A stretch of 64,000 bases of DNA from Phanerodontia chrysosporium (Eukaryota > Basidiomycota > Agaricomycetes > Polyporales > Phanerochaetaceae): contig MJGA01000027.1 in the NCBI GenBank assembly GCA_001910725.1, positions 310,001-374,000 of the forward strand. The letters are read 5' to 3'. Shown here in pieces: positions 1 through 9,961 of this stretch (the stretch's first letter is position 1; the number at the start of each line of letters is the position of its first letter). The notes under the pieces were generated by a model. It did no database searches, was not told the origin of the DNA, and was given only the letters and a program-made list of their open reading frames with translations. A program made the position numbers and the translations under genes.

Positions 1-1
1 G

Positions 2-951
2 CTCGGTACAGGTGTCAATGTCGACTTCCGGTCTCGCCGTCTAGTCTTGGTCGGACATTCTCTCGGCGCAGCAGTAATGTACGTCTCCTATACGAGAAAT
101 CAAGTTCTGCATAGTCGGCTCATATGGACAGAGTGCTCTCCACTACGCATTTCCCGAGAGTGAATTTATCCGCTATGATTTTGGTAGATCCCATGATCAT
201 TCGCAAACCCAAACCCGGAGAGTCCGATCTAGAATTTTCGGATGCGATAGGAAAACGTAAAGACCTCTGGGACAGCCGCGAGGCTGCCCTTCGCTACTTC
301 TCGTCTGCGAGGCAATGGAAGAATTGGGATCGTCGTGTCGTCAAGTTGTACGCGGTATGTACTCACTCTTGCAGACAAGAACTGTCAGGTACTAATACAG
401 CTGCCAGGAATGTGCCCTGAGGGATCTGCCTACCGAAACCTACCCGACCGTACGCATGGGGTTACGTTGAAGTGTACGAAGCGCCAAGAGGCTGTATGTC
501 TGGATCTCATGCCCGTGCTCGCAGGTTTTCTGACCCGTTTACAGGCGCTATACCGTGACCGTCTCTGCTCCTTGAGGGCCTTTGAATATCTGCCGACGAT
601 ATGTCAGCGGCTGCCAGTGCACCTTATCCGCGTCGAGCATGCCGATTTCATGTAGGCGCAGATAAGTTGCCACGAGAGTCTGCACTGATCCTATGTCTCG
701 CCCTAGACCTCCCTCGTTCCTCGATGACATACCGACAAAAGGGACCCGCGGACTTCACGCCTCATCGCGCATCATCCCTGGCGTGGGTCACTTGGTGAGC
801 ATCGTCTTTATTGCCCAAGCGTGTGTTGCTAACTCCGGGGTTCTAGGTTGTGCAAACGCATCCCGAGCGCCTGGCAGAGGCCATCATGGCAACGCTAGAG
901 CAGAATGGCGCAGAAGCTGTCACAAGCACCGCCGCGCTATCGAGACTGTGA
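2..951 (+). CDS. Alpha/beta hydrolase, 3' part (5' end outside the window)
   Basis: The first visible codons carry the nucleophile elbow G-H-S-L-G of alpha/beta hydrolases. An exon from about 115 to 354 follows, with L-V-D-P-M-I typical of the strand after the elbow. The last exon pieces hold the conserved region before the catalytic histidine (I-P-G-V-G-H-L, about 781-795) and a C-terminal helix read from 847 to the TGA at 949-951. Introns fit near 79-114, 355-410 and 796-846. The family resembles the fungal peroxisomal/toxin-associated serine hydrolases; the substrate is unknown. Around 443-445 (a C triplet) the frame slips by one base between T-Y-P and D-R-T-H-G-V, the same one-base loss seen in other genes here. 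The middle (about 520-740) is poorly resolved. Hydrolase fold is likely; the exact exon map is not. Confidence 0.6.
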
Positions 952-1848
952 ACCTTGTGAATAACGGGAATGCAGATGTTTCAACACACATCTGTATGCT
1001 CGCATTCCGCGGGCAGCCCAGATGGATCATGCGTGAGTTCGGATTTGATCACAGAAACTAGCGCGTCGACGATTGGGGAGATGGATTACGGGATGAGACA
1101 CACTTGCTCTCGTTCTGAGGACCTGTACCCACGCGCTAGCTCCTATAGAACTGCACGCGCCGTTCTATGACTCCAATTTCCCAGATGCACTACTTGTCAG
1201 GATGAAGTTCCGTACGCGCAATGTTCGGCACGGGACGACCGCTGTGGGACTGTTCCGCACACGGGATCATCAGCAGCCTCTTGCTGCTACTTACGTATGG
1301 GAGAGCGGGAGTTCTTGGAGCTTGGAACCTTGAGCGTAGCATGAAAGGGAAGCGAGGACCCTTTCCGACCTCCTGAATGCGCAGAAGGCGTCATGACTTG
1401 TTGGTGATTCCCTTTCATACTTTGCCATTGCTCACTCGAGCCGGCCATTTTCTGTAGCGATTCATGATGTTGTCTCCTGGTCATTTGGAATGTGCTGGAC
1501 GGTATCGGCAGGTATAGTCCGGAAACCCTCGACCGCGCCTCGGAGATTCAGAGAGCCCTTCCTCTTCCAATATCCGACCCACGTCTGTGCGTGCTCAGCG
1601 CCGATAGGCTCGAGCAAGGCAGTGCGGGGACTTAGCTGCGGCAGCTTTGCGGTCTCGCAGATATACGGCATCATAGCGGTAGGTAGGCGTGCGTGCAAAA
1701 AGACTAACTAACGAAGCTAGTGCCAGCACGGTCTGTCCGGCTGTCGCAACTCGAGAGTCATCACGTCGCAGACACAGACATCTCCGTTACTTGATGCATG
1801 GAATTCGTGAACCGCGGCAGAGACCATCATAGATGGATGGCAAAAAGA
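952..1848. other. Unassigned stretch with two protein-like open frames
   Basis: No complete gene was recognised. On the + strand an open frame from 1097 to the TGA at 1331-1333 reads like real protein (it contains F-P-D-A-L-L-V-R-M and G-T-T-A-V-G-L-F-R). A second one, about 1486-1637, contains V-L-D-G-I-G-R-Y-S-P-E-T. Neither has a convincing start or recognisable domain. They could be exons of one small + strand gene downstream of the hydrolase, or decayed coding DNA. The remainder up to the tRNA shows nothing specific. Confidence 0.25.
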
Positions 1849-1939
1849 TTCCCATTAGCCGACTCGAACGACTGACCTCGTCATCGCAGGAGCTAATCGC
1901 CCTACTAGTGACGCGCTCTACCAACTGAGCTAAACGGGA
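1849..1939 (-). tRNA. tRNA-Thr (anticodon AGT) with an 18-nt intron
   Basis: Read on the - strand, the 7-bp acceptor stem (TCCCGTT pairing with AATGGGA, one G-T wobble) encloses a D-arm with the classic A-G-T-T-G-G-T-A loop. The anticodon stem is CGTCA/TGACG. The T-arm has loop TTCGAGT. The anticodon loop begins C-T-A-G-T-A, giving anticodon AGT, read in eukaryotes as I-G-U for threonine. An 18-nt intron follows position 37, the normal place for nuclear tRNA introns. The length is 91 nt, 73 without intron. The discriminator is A. Only about 45 bases separate its 5' end from the open frame of the helicase gene transcribed the other way. Confidence 0.93.
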
Positions 1940-1984
1940 TTAAATATTGAATACTTCTTACCGTACACGATTGTTTTATATTTC

Positions 1985-4900
1985 GTGCAATTCGGCACTG
2001 AATCTCGGTGTGCTCTCCTGAAATTGTTCTCTGTTCAACTCTGTCTGTCCCTCGTTATATTGTCGCAAAGCGTTTCTACGCTGGCTCCCTCGAAAGCTCT
2101 GCAGAGCCTCAAGCCAGGCAAATTGACACCATTGCGTTGCTCTCGCTCACTCTCGACTGCCCCTTCGCTTCGCCCGACGGGCTTTCCTTGCTGCATTGCT
2201 ACTGCACCATCAACCCTTGAGAGGCTTCGGGCTACTCCTGGCACTTCCAGCACCGACTTCTCCGATGTCGGCGCATTGGCGTCAGTGCTTGCTGTAGCTC
2301 TTGATTTCTTCACCCCGCATCCCAGATTCGACTGGCGTCCGCGTGCTGGTTCCCAAATACCGTCGAGCACTAAGCAAGCTGCCTCGTCTGCAAAGTCTAG
2401 TAGCTCGTCGCAAAAGAGAAGGCCATTGCGTGTAGCGCCTCCCCATGTCGACATCTACAAGGCTGAACCGTTCTTCGAGGAGGTGAAGGCATACCGAGAC
2501 CAGTGAGTTCATTTTAGCTCAGTTGTATGCCTCTCTTGACGCCACGCAGTTTTCTGCCTTTGCTGGAGTACGAGCAACAATCTGACGAGGCGGTATTACG
2601 AGAACGACTGGCTTCCTGGTCGCTGGAAAGATTGCAGCAAGAAGGCTATTGCTTGACGGACCTGTCTGCCTACTGGCTAGACCCTGGTTCTGCAAATGTG
2701 GGCATGGGTCGATTTATCGCGAGCTTTTTCCTCGGCCCTGGGATTACGCTCCCTTCTGAGCACCGCTTTGAGTGAGTCGTCGCGATGTTCAGCGTTTTGT
2801 TTGACTTTGTTCACATACGTGCTCGAACAGGAGTGGAACGCAGGTTCTTGTAACGCACCTCGACCCTCTGAAAGAGCAGCCGCGAAGAGGTAGCGTTGTA
2901 GGCTGCACGGAGACTCAGCTGCGGATTGCTTTTCCAGAGAAATTCAACTTGGACGATGGACGGTCATGGCGGTACGTTCCACGCTTATACATGCCAGCTC
3001 TCCTCTCAATCATTCGAGCAGGCTTGATGTTACCTCTTCTACTCTCGCATATCAGCGCATGCGGAACGCTATTCAGTGCCTGAACTACGATCCTGAAAGG
3101 CAGCTTCGTGATTCCAGCGGCTCAACTCGCCATCACTCTCCTTCCTCTCCCCGTACCACTGAACCGAGAGACCGAGAGGTTATACTCCACGGGTCATATC
3201 TCAGAGACGTGCTACTTCGTGGTTTTCGCCCTTCAATGTCCGCTACTCCTACTACAGCATTTGAACCCCGCCCAAATATATTCACGCCAAATGCTCATCT
3301 AACCTCATGGGCGCGACGCTACGCTAGGCCAAATCCCATTGTTATCCCGGGGGACCCTGACCTAAAAGCCCGAGGACTAAACGACACGCAGATCAGGGCT
3401 GTTGCTGTTATGCTCGGTGGAATGGCTGGTCCTCTTCCGGAGAATGCACTGCCTGACGGGGACAATTCATCGGGCGACGAGAGCAGCGTCGCGGACACGG
3501 TACCCTCCGGTGAGACACGGATGGCTCTCGTCCTGGGTCCTCCAGGTACCGGCAAAACCAAGACTATCATCGAAGCTGTCCGACTACTGAAGCAGCACTT
3601 TGCCATCCCCTACCCTGTGTTGCTGTGCACGTACACGAACGTTGCAGTCGACAACCTAGTCGAAGGGATCGTCCGTCAAACCTCCTTTGTGGACCTTCCC
3701 GGGCGAGCGAAACCCAAGCCCCTTCGCCCCCTCCGTGTCGGTTCGCCAGGGAAGGTTCGCCCTGCCCTCGAGCCGCACACTCTCGAGGCTCAGCTTGCAG
3801 CGCATCCACTCGCGACTGAGTATCAAGCGCTACAAGACCGTATCACCAACCTTGTGAAGCGACGAAAGGACCTCCGAATCCGCATCAAGGATATTCGGGT
3901 CAAGATCGGTTCCTCTGTCCCTGCACCGGCTCATGCGCACGACGTGCACGGGCAGGGCGTTCCTCTGGCAGCTGTTGGCGCTGTGGGGAAGGGAGTCGGG
4001 AGCGGGCGCACGGCAGGAAGGGCGAAGGGTCTGCAGGGGCGGCTCGAGGCTATGGAGGCGGACATGCTCACGCTCGAGAAGCAGGAGGCAGGGTGCCGGA
4101 GGGCGTTGTATGCGATCTGGAAAGATATGTCCGAGGACGTGGTCATGGGCGCAGACGTCGTCTGCACGACATGCATCACTTCCGCGTCATTCGCGCTCAA
4201 TGTCGTCGACTTCCCTCTAGTCTTCATTGACGAGGCAAGTATGTCGACGGAGCCAGCATCGCTCATACCGCTCATGAAAGGCGTAAGTGCCCTACTTGTT
4301 CCCGCCAGTCTTTCGCTCATGCCGCGATAGTCCCAACACGTAGCCCTCATCGGAGACCACAAGCAACTGCCTCCCGTCATCACAAGCCCAGAAGCTCAGT
4401 CCCAGGGTCTCGGCGTGTCACTCTTTGAGCGATTGTCCGAGGAGAACTGTAAGTCGCCATCCATGACGCTTATACTCGCGTCTCTAATGTTCATTCTAGT
4501 CCTGCCATCAATCATGCTCGACGTGCAATACCGTATGCATCCAACAATCTCTCGCTTCCCTTCGCATGAGTTCTACGACCGCGAGTTGCGAGACGGTACT
4601 GTCGACGAGACAGGCCGCGTCGTGCCTGGGCTGATCCCGCCAGAATCGAGAGTGTATCCGGAGCTGGTGTCCGCCTCCCCAACGTTTGGGCTCGATACGG
4701 ACCTCAGACAGCTCGGTGCAGACGGTCGACCGTCGGTAGTCTTCCTCGATCACGTCGGAAACGAGAGCGTGAAGGATCGGAGCCGCGTCAACTGGACAGA
4801 GGGGCACATTGTGTGCAGTCTTGTTGAGGACCTCCTGCTCCGGAATCCGACGCTTCCCGGGAGTCAAATCGGAATTATCGCACCCTACGCCGCCCAGATC

Positions 4901-5479
4901 ACGCTCCTCACGCGGCTGCTCACGATCGACAAGAACTATGCGGAGCGGTTCAGGAGCGTGCTCGGCGCGCAGCGCGCGATGGAGCTCGCGAACGTCGAGG
5001 TCAAGACCGTCGACGGCTTCGAGGGTCGCGAGAAAGAGGTCATCATCTTCTCAACCGTGCGCAACAACGCGACGGGCCACATCGGCTTCCTCGCCGACCG
5101 GCGGCGGCTCAACGTTGGCCTCACGCGCGCGAAGCGCGGGCTCTTCGTCGTCGGCAGCATCAACACGCTCCGCATAGGCAAGGGCAGGATCTCCGCCGCG
5201 CAAGCGTCAGGCGTCGAGGCGATCGAGGATCTTCGCGTGCCCAGTGACGAGGACGAGGACGCCGCACTTCCCACGACCACTGCTGTCCCTGTGAAGAAGA
5301 GGAAGCGGGCGTCGAAGACGAACAAGGGTGCCGAGGCGTGGCACAACTACATGGCTTTCCTCCAGCGCGAGCAGCTCGTCGTGAGGCTCGATGGCGACAG
5401 GCTCCATAGACTGTTGTGGGGGAACCTCGAGGAGGTCGTTGGTCCGCAGGGCGTGCATCAGCCAGCTGCGCATCATTAA
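1985..5479 (+). CDS. UPF1-like superfamily 1 DNA/RNA helicase, IGHMBP2/Hcs1 type
   Basis: ATP-dependent helicase of the UPF1-like SF1B group, probably acting on replicating DNA or RNA-protein complexes. Six exons fit; introns are 2503-2549, 2772-2830, 2972-3021, 4283-4330 and 4449-4499, all GT-AG and 47-59 nt. The N-terminal part has the family's L-L-E-Y-E-Q-Q and S-L-E-R-L-Q-Q-E-G-Y-C-L segment. Motifs follow in order: Walker A G-P-P-G-T-G-K-T (about 3538), Ia T-Y-T-N-V-A-V-D-N-L, Walker B D-E-A-S-M, motif III G-D-H-K-Q-L-P-P, motif IV Q-Y-R-M-H-P, motif V V-D-G-F-E-G-R-E-K-E and motif VI N-V-G-L-T-R-A-K. About 1,080 codons are open, close to the roughly 1,000 of the family. The start is unresolved: there is no ATG in any frame between 1940 and 2264, and the ATG at 2265 is out of frame. 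The basic, serine-rich beginning (C-S-R-S-L-S-T-A-P) looks like a mitochondrial presequence, but this is inference. Confidence 0.9.
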
Positions 5480-6522
5480 AATGGGGTTGAACTGTGTTTC
5501 TTTTTCTTGTGTCGTCGCTCTTGCTGCTGCTCACATATTAGTCCCAATGCTTTCGTTTGTTTACCATTTCATTTGCTGCGTACTGTACAGTCAATAGTCA
5601 TAGTGTACTCTAGACCACCGTCAAAACTTATTGCTTGCACCCACCTCATCACAACATGTCCGTGTTAAACTAAAACGGCCGCACGCCACGCTTGCACGAG
5701 ATACTGCAAACCATTCTTTTTTGTCGTATTCGATGCTAAGCGTACATGAGGTACAACAAGTAATCGGACATTGCGGAAACCAAGACAGCGTCAACGGAAG
5801 TGTACGTGTGGCGCGGTGTGTGTGAGTGTGGAAGGGGTGAGGGAGCAAGGGCAACAGCAGCAAATAATATGAAAACGGGAGGCGGGACGATATGCTATGG
5901 AGCAGCGGGGCCAGCAGCAGGCAGAAAAGCAAGACAGTGGCGACGAGTGTACCATGCAACGCGAGCAACAGAAAGGTGGTAAACGACAACGGCAGAGCGG
6001 GGAGGAGCAATGTACGACCCGAGCCGACAGAGCCAAAATCGGAAACGTAAGATATAGTGAATATATATACCGAGCGCGAAAAGAGAAGGGATGGGAGAGA
6101 CATTGAGGTTCCAGGAGAGAATACAGATTTCATCGTGCACGTGTCCTTTCGTTCCCGCCGCGGCGAGCCGCTTGAGTGTAGGATGAGTGTTGCCGACGCA
6201 TGTCGGCGGTGTCGCACGGCGCATGAGGTAGAGGGAAAGCGCGTGAGAGCGCGGAGGGGTGGGAGGTGGGCGTCGCGGGGGATGCGAGCGAGCAAGGGGG
6301 CGGAGCGCGAAAGCGAAGAGCCGTTCCGAAAAAGCAGCCGTACCAGATATTACCAATAGATGACGAGCTTCCGATAAATACCAGCCGTAAATTAACAACC
6401 GACGAGCAGGCATGGTCCACAGACCGCTGTGCAGAAACGTGAGCATGACACGTCGCAGACTAGAGGACGGACGGTTACGTACAATTAGGATATTTTTTGG
6501 TGCTACCGCTGGCGCGGCAGAC
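5480..6522. other. Intergenic region between convergent genes
   Basis: Lies between the stop of the + strand helicase (5479) and the stop of the - strand RanBP2 protein (6523), so it holds both 3' untranslated regions. It is rich in A/G runs on the + strand. A 224-codon open frame on the - strand (5621-6295) is low complexity, lacks any recognisable domain and is probably chance. No RNA gene or repeat was seen. Confidence 0.6.
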
Positions 6523-9500
6523 TTAGGCCGTCGCGAGCGAGAGGCCGCTCGCGAGACGTCCGGCGAGGTCCGAGAGACACTCGTTGTGGATCGGGGCGTA
6601 CGGGCGAAGGGTCTTGCTCTCCTCGCCGTCCATGCGCCAGATGCTCTCCTGGCTAGTGCTGCCGCTCGCGTGGCCGTTGTAGACCTTGCGGCCGCCGCTC
6701 GAGCGCGTGGCGCCGCCGGGCGCGCGGAACTGCGGCTCCTCCTCGCTGAGCACGTCGAGGCTCGAGTCGTAGCCGAAGTCGTCGAAGGACAGGTCCGCGC
6801 TCGACGTCGACGTCGCCGGCGACGAGTGCACGGGAGACTCGGCCTGGATCACGTCCTGCAGGCAGGACGGCAGGAACATTGCCGTCGGGCTTGGCACGCG
6901 CGAGGGGTAACCGTAGGATGACCGCGCCGGGCTCGAATTGCGCGACGCGTGGTACGAAGGCGTTTGATAGATCGGGCGCTGCGCGAGCCCCTGAGGGTAC
7001 TGCTGCATCGGGGAGACCTCGTGCTGCTGTTGCTGGAGATGCTGCGGCTGCTGCTGGAGCTGCGGCGTTGCTGGTACTGAGCCCGAAGGTCCATCTGCGA
7101 GCGGGAGCGCGAGGCGGGCGAGGGGCCAACAGGGGCAGGGCCGGGGCCGTAGTTGATCTGGCCACCTAGGCTCGCGTGCTGCGAGTGGCGGGGCATCTGC
7201 TGCGGGAAGTGAGGCGCGGGGTTGTGCATCGCGGGGTTCATCGAGTTGATGGGAACCGACGCGCGACGCTGGAGAGGGTGGGGGAACCCATTTTCGGTCT
7301 GGTTGAGGAGATTCGTGAGGAGCGCGATACGCTCAGCCTGCACGGCCTGCGAGATGGAGTCGCCGTTGCCCTCGGCATCTGAACACAGAAAGTGAGACAG
7401 GGCACGAAGTAGATCCGCCACTGCAAACTTACATGGGTAGCAAGTCTGGCAGACCTTGCGGCGACGCCAGTTCAGGTAATGGCACTTGGAACAGATCCAG
7501 TCACCGGCTGTTTTTCGGCGGCACCCTTGTTGCCGGTGTTGACGATGGGCGGGTACTGCTTGCGGGCCGCCCATCAGAAATGCGAGACAATGAAGTCATG
7601 GGCAAGCATGGCGTACCTGAATGACAGTCGACCCGGACGGACGGATCTGACCGCGCTCGGGCAGCGGCTCGTTGTCGGGCCAGTACATGATGCACGGCGC
7701 GCTAGGGTCCGTCGAGATGTTGCGGACGCGTCCGCCGGCGCTGAGCGCGTGGCCAGACGGCGTCAAGAGCGGGTACGTCGGCGTATGCGGTTTTGAGTTG
7801 AGCGTGAGTGGCCCGAGGATCGTCGGGCTCTGCGGGTTGGAGCGGGACGGGCTCGGGTTCCGCGAGTTCGGCAGCGAGCCGTGATACCGCGCCGGCGGGA
7901 CAAGCGGGGGGAGCGGAGGGAGCGGGCGGCGCTGGCGCTGTTGCTCCTCATGCTGCGCTGCGAACCGGGGCGAGATAAAATGCTGGGGCTGCTGCTGCTG
8001 GGGCGGCGGGGGCGGCGGGGCGTGGTGGTTCATGGGCATGTGGCTGGCGTGAGTGTTTTGGGCCGAGGCGAAGTGTGGTGGGTGCCGTAGGGGTGCGGGT
8101 TGCCGCAGCCGATGCAGCTCATGTTTCGTCTAGCGGTGCGTGACAAGAAAGGTGGGCGTTAGAAAAAGAGAATGTACAGGGAAGACAAAGGGGTCGTGGG
8201 CGTCGAACAAAAAGAGGCGTGGACAAGAGAAGAAGGTGGAAGACAAAGAAGAGGAGCACGAGCAGCGGTGGTGGCCTCGGAGCAAGAGGCTAAAAAGCGC
8301 GAGGAAATTTGATAGTTTTATGGACGAAAAATCGTCAGCAGAACCGGCCGGATTCTGAGGACGAGATCTCCATGACGAAAAGATCGACATTTGTGAACCT
8401 GACACATCGGGAAGGCCCCCACGGATGGAAATCCACTTTCAAAATTGCGCGGACGGGGCGTCGGGCTGGCGGGGCAGAATCCAATAACCAGGCGCGGCGG
8501 CGGAAAGAAAAACAGAATGCCCGCCCGGCGCCAAACACAAATCGATGGGGACACACCCAAATATGGCAATAGGCGGATGCACTCACGCGAAATTATAAGC
8601 GCCGCACTGCGGGAGGCTGCATCTGCGGAAGACGAGGAAAACCAATCAGCATCGATGAATCTGATATCGAATCGGCGCCGCCAGGCCGAACGGCCGCAAC
8701 CGTTGTGGCGGTGGGGCGGAAGGAGGGCGGAGAGGGAGGAGAGGGAGGGGAGGAGGAACTTACACCCAGTCTCCAGGCCTATAACTAATCTTCGGTTAGG
8801 GGGATTCGTAGAGAGCGTGTATTTGCCTGGAAGGGAGCGCGTTGTGCTCGACATCGGCGAGACCGGAGTCGAGAACAGGTCGGGCGTCGTGGGCGTCAAC
8901 AGACCGCCGCTGCTGCCCGAACTGGAGCTCGGCGTCGAGCAGTGGATGAGGGGAGATTCGGGTGTCGTCACGAGTGATAGCGGGGCTCGAGACTGTGTCT
9001 GAGGTCATCAGTAAACCCTGTCAGTCCAACGCCACAAAGCCACAGAGGAGGTGCGCACCATGTTTGGCCGTTCCACACGCTCCAGCTTCTCGAAGGGCTC
9101 CAGGTCGGTCTCCAGCGCTGGTTCAACGCGGACGAGGGCGGGGTGCGAGAACGTGAGCGAAGTCGCTGCCTGAAAAGCCACGCAGATAAATGCTCGTCAG
9201 CACAGCTGCAAATATGCACAAATTCGCCCTGCAGAAAACGCGAACGGGTGTGCAGCGCCCCCGACCGAGACCCGCATCGAACACCAGGGAAACGCGGTGC
9301 CCACGGACGGGCCACATTAGCGTAGCGGAGGCAAAACACAAGTGTCTTTCTGGGCCCTTCGAGGAGGCCAGCATGGCCGTCTGAGACACGCTACTATCGG
9401 TGGGCATGACGCGCGCGCCGCGCCACCGCTGGTCCGGAATACACTCGGCCATGCGTCGTGACTCGCTACGCCGTGTAGATCCTGCCCGCCTGCGACACGC

Positions 9501-9961
9501 TCGCCGTCGCATCCGTAGGTGAGTCGAAGGCGCACACGCAGTGCGGACCCTCCCCCCTACTGGGCGCCTGCGCCTGAGGCCGGCGTTCCTGGGTGATGTC
9601 ACCCAGCCGATCAGGCTCAGCCTCGTCTCGGGCTTTGTACTCGCTTCGCGAGCACACGCGACACGCTCGAACGCGCGCGACGCGGCGTCGCCGGGGACAA
9701 ACAACACGACAAGCAGCGCGACTCACCTCTTCGTGCGTCGAGTAGATCACCCACACTGCGTCGTCCCCCGCCGGGCGCGGCCCTGGCCACTCCTTGCGCG
9801 TCGTGTATGCTGCGGGCATTGTCGTGATCTGGGGGAAGGAAGGTGAACGTTCTAGACAGCCCCTCTCGCTGCGGCCGAGGGCCCTTATGTGTGACACGTA
9901 CCGCGCCAGAGTCGACCGCGGTGGTCATGATTGCCGTCAGTGGCAACATGAAGTGAGACAT
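6523..9961 (-). CDS. RNA-binding protein with an RRM-like start and a RanBP2-type zinc finger
   Basis: The product should bind RNA. Near the C-terminal third is D-W-I-C-x2-C-x3-N-x6-C-x2-C (about 7435-7515), the RanBP2-type zinc ribbon that binds single-stranded RNA. The 5' exons link in phase: 9902-9961 (20 codons from the ATG at 9961), 9727-9828 (34 codons) and 9059-9169 (37 codons), then an exon from about 8990 to 8767. Joined, exons 2-3 read like the end of an RRM (V-W-V-I-Y-S-T-H-E-E, then E-P-F-E-K-L-E-R-V). The middle exon (start 8122) opens with C-I-G-C-G-N-P and continues with proline/glutamine-rich low complexity (H-H-A-P-P-P-P-P-P-Q-Q-Q-Q). The tail is Ser/Pro/Gln-rich, as in Nrp1-like proteins. 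Two introns are unusually long for this window (about 557 and 635 nt). One-base frame slips occur near 7061, 7505 and 8072. A split into two genes at 8.2-8.7 kb is possible but less likely. Confidence 0.75.

Noticed and set aside
5621..6295. 224-codon open frame on the - strand with Leu/Ser/His-rich hydrophobic runs
   Set aside because: It lies in the 3' region between convergent genes. The runs come from purine-rich low-complexity DNA on the other strand, and there is no start context, intron pattern or domain.
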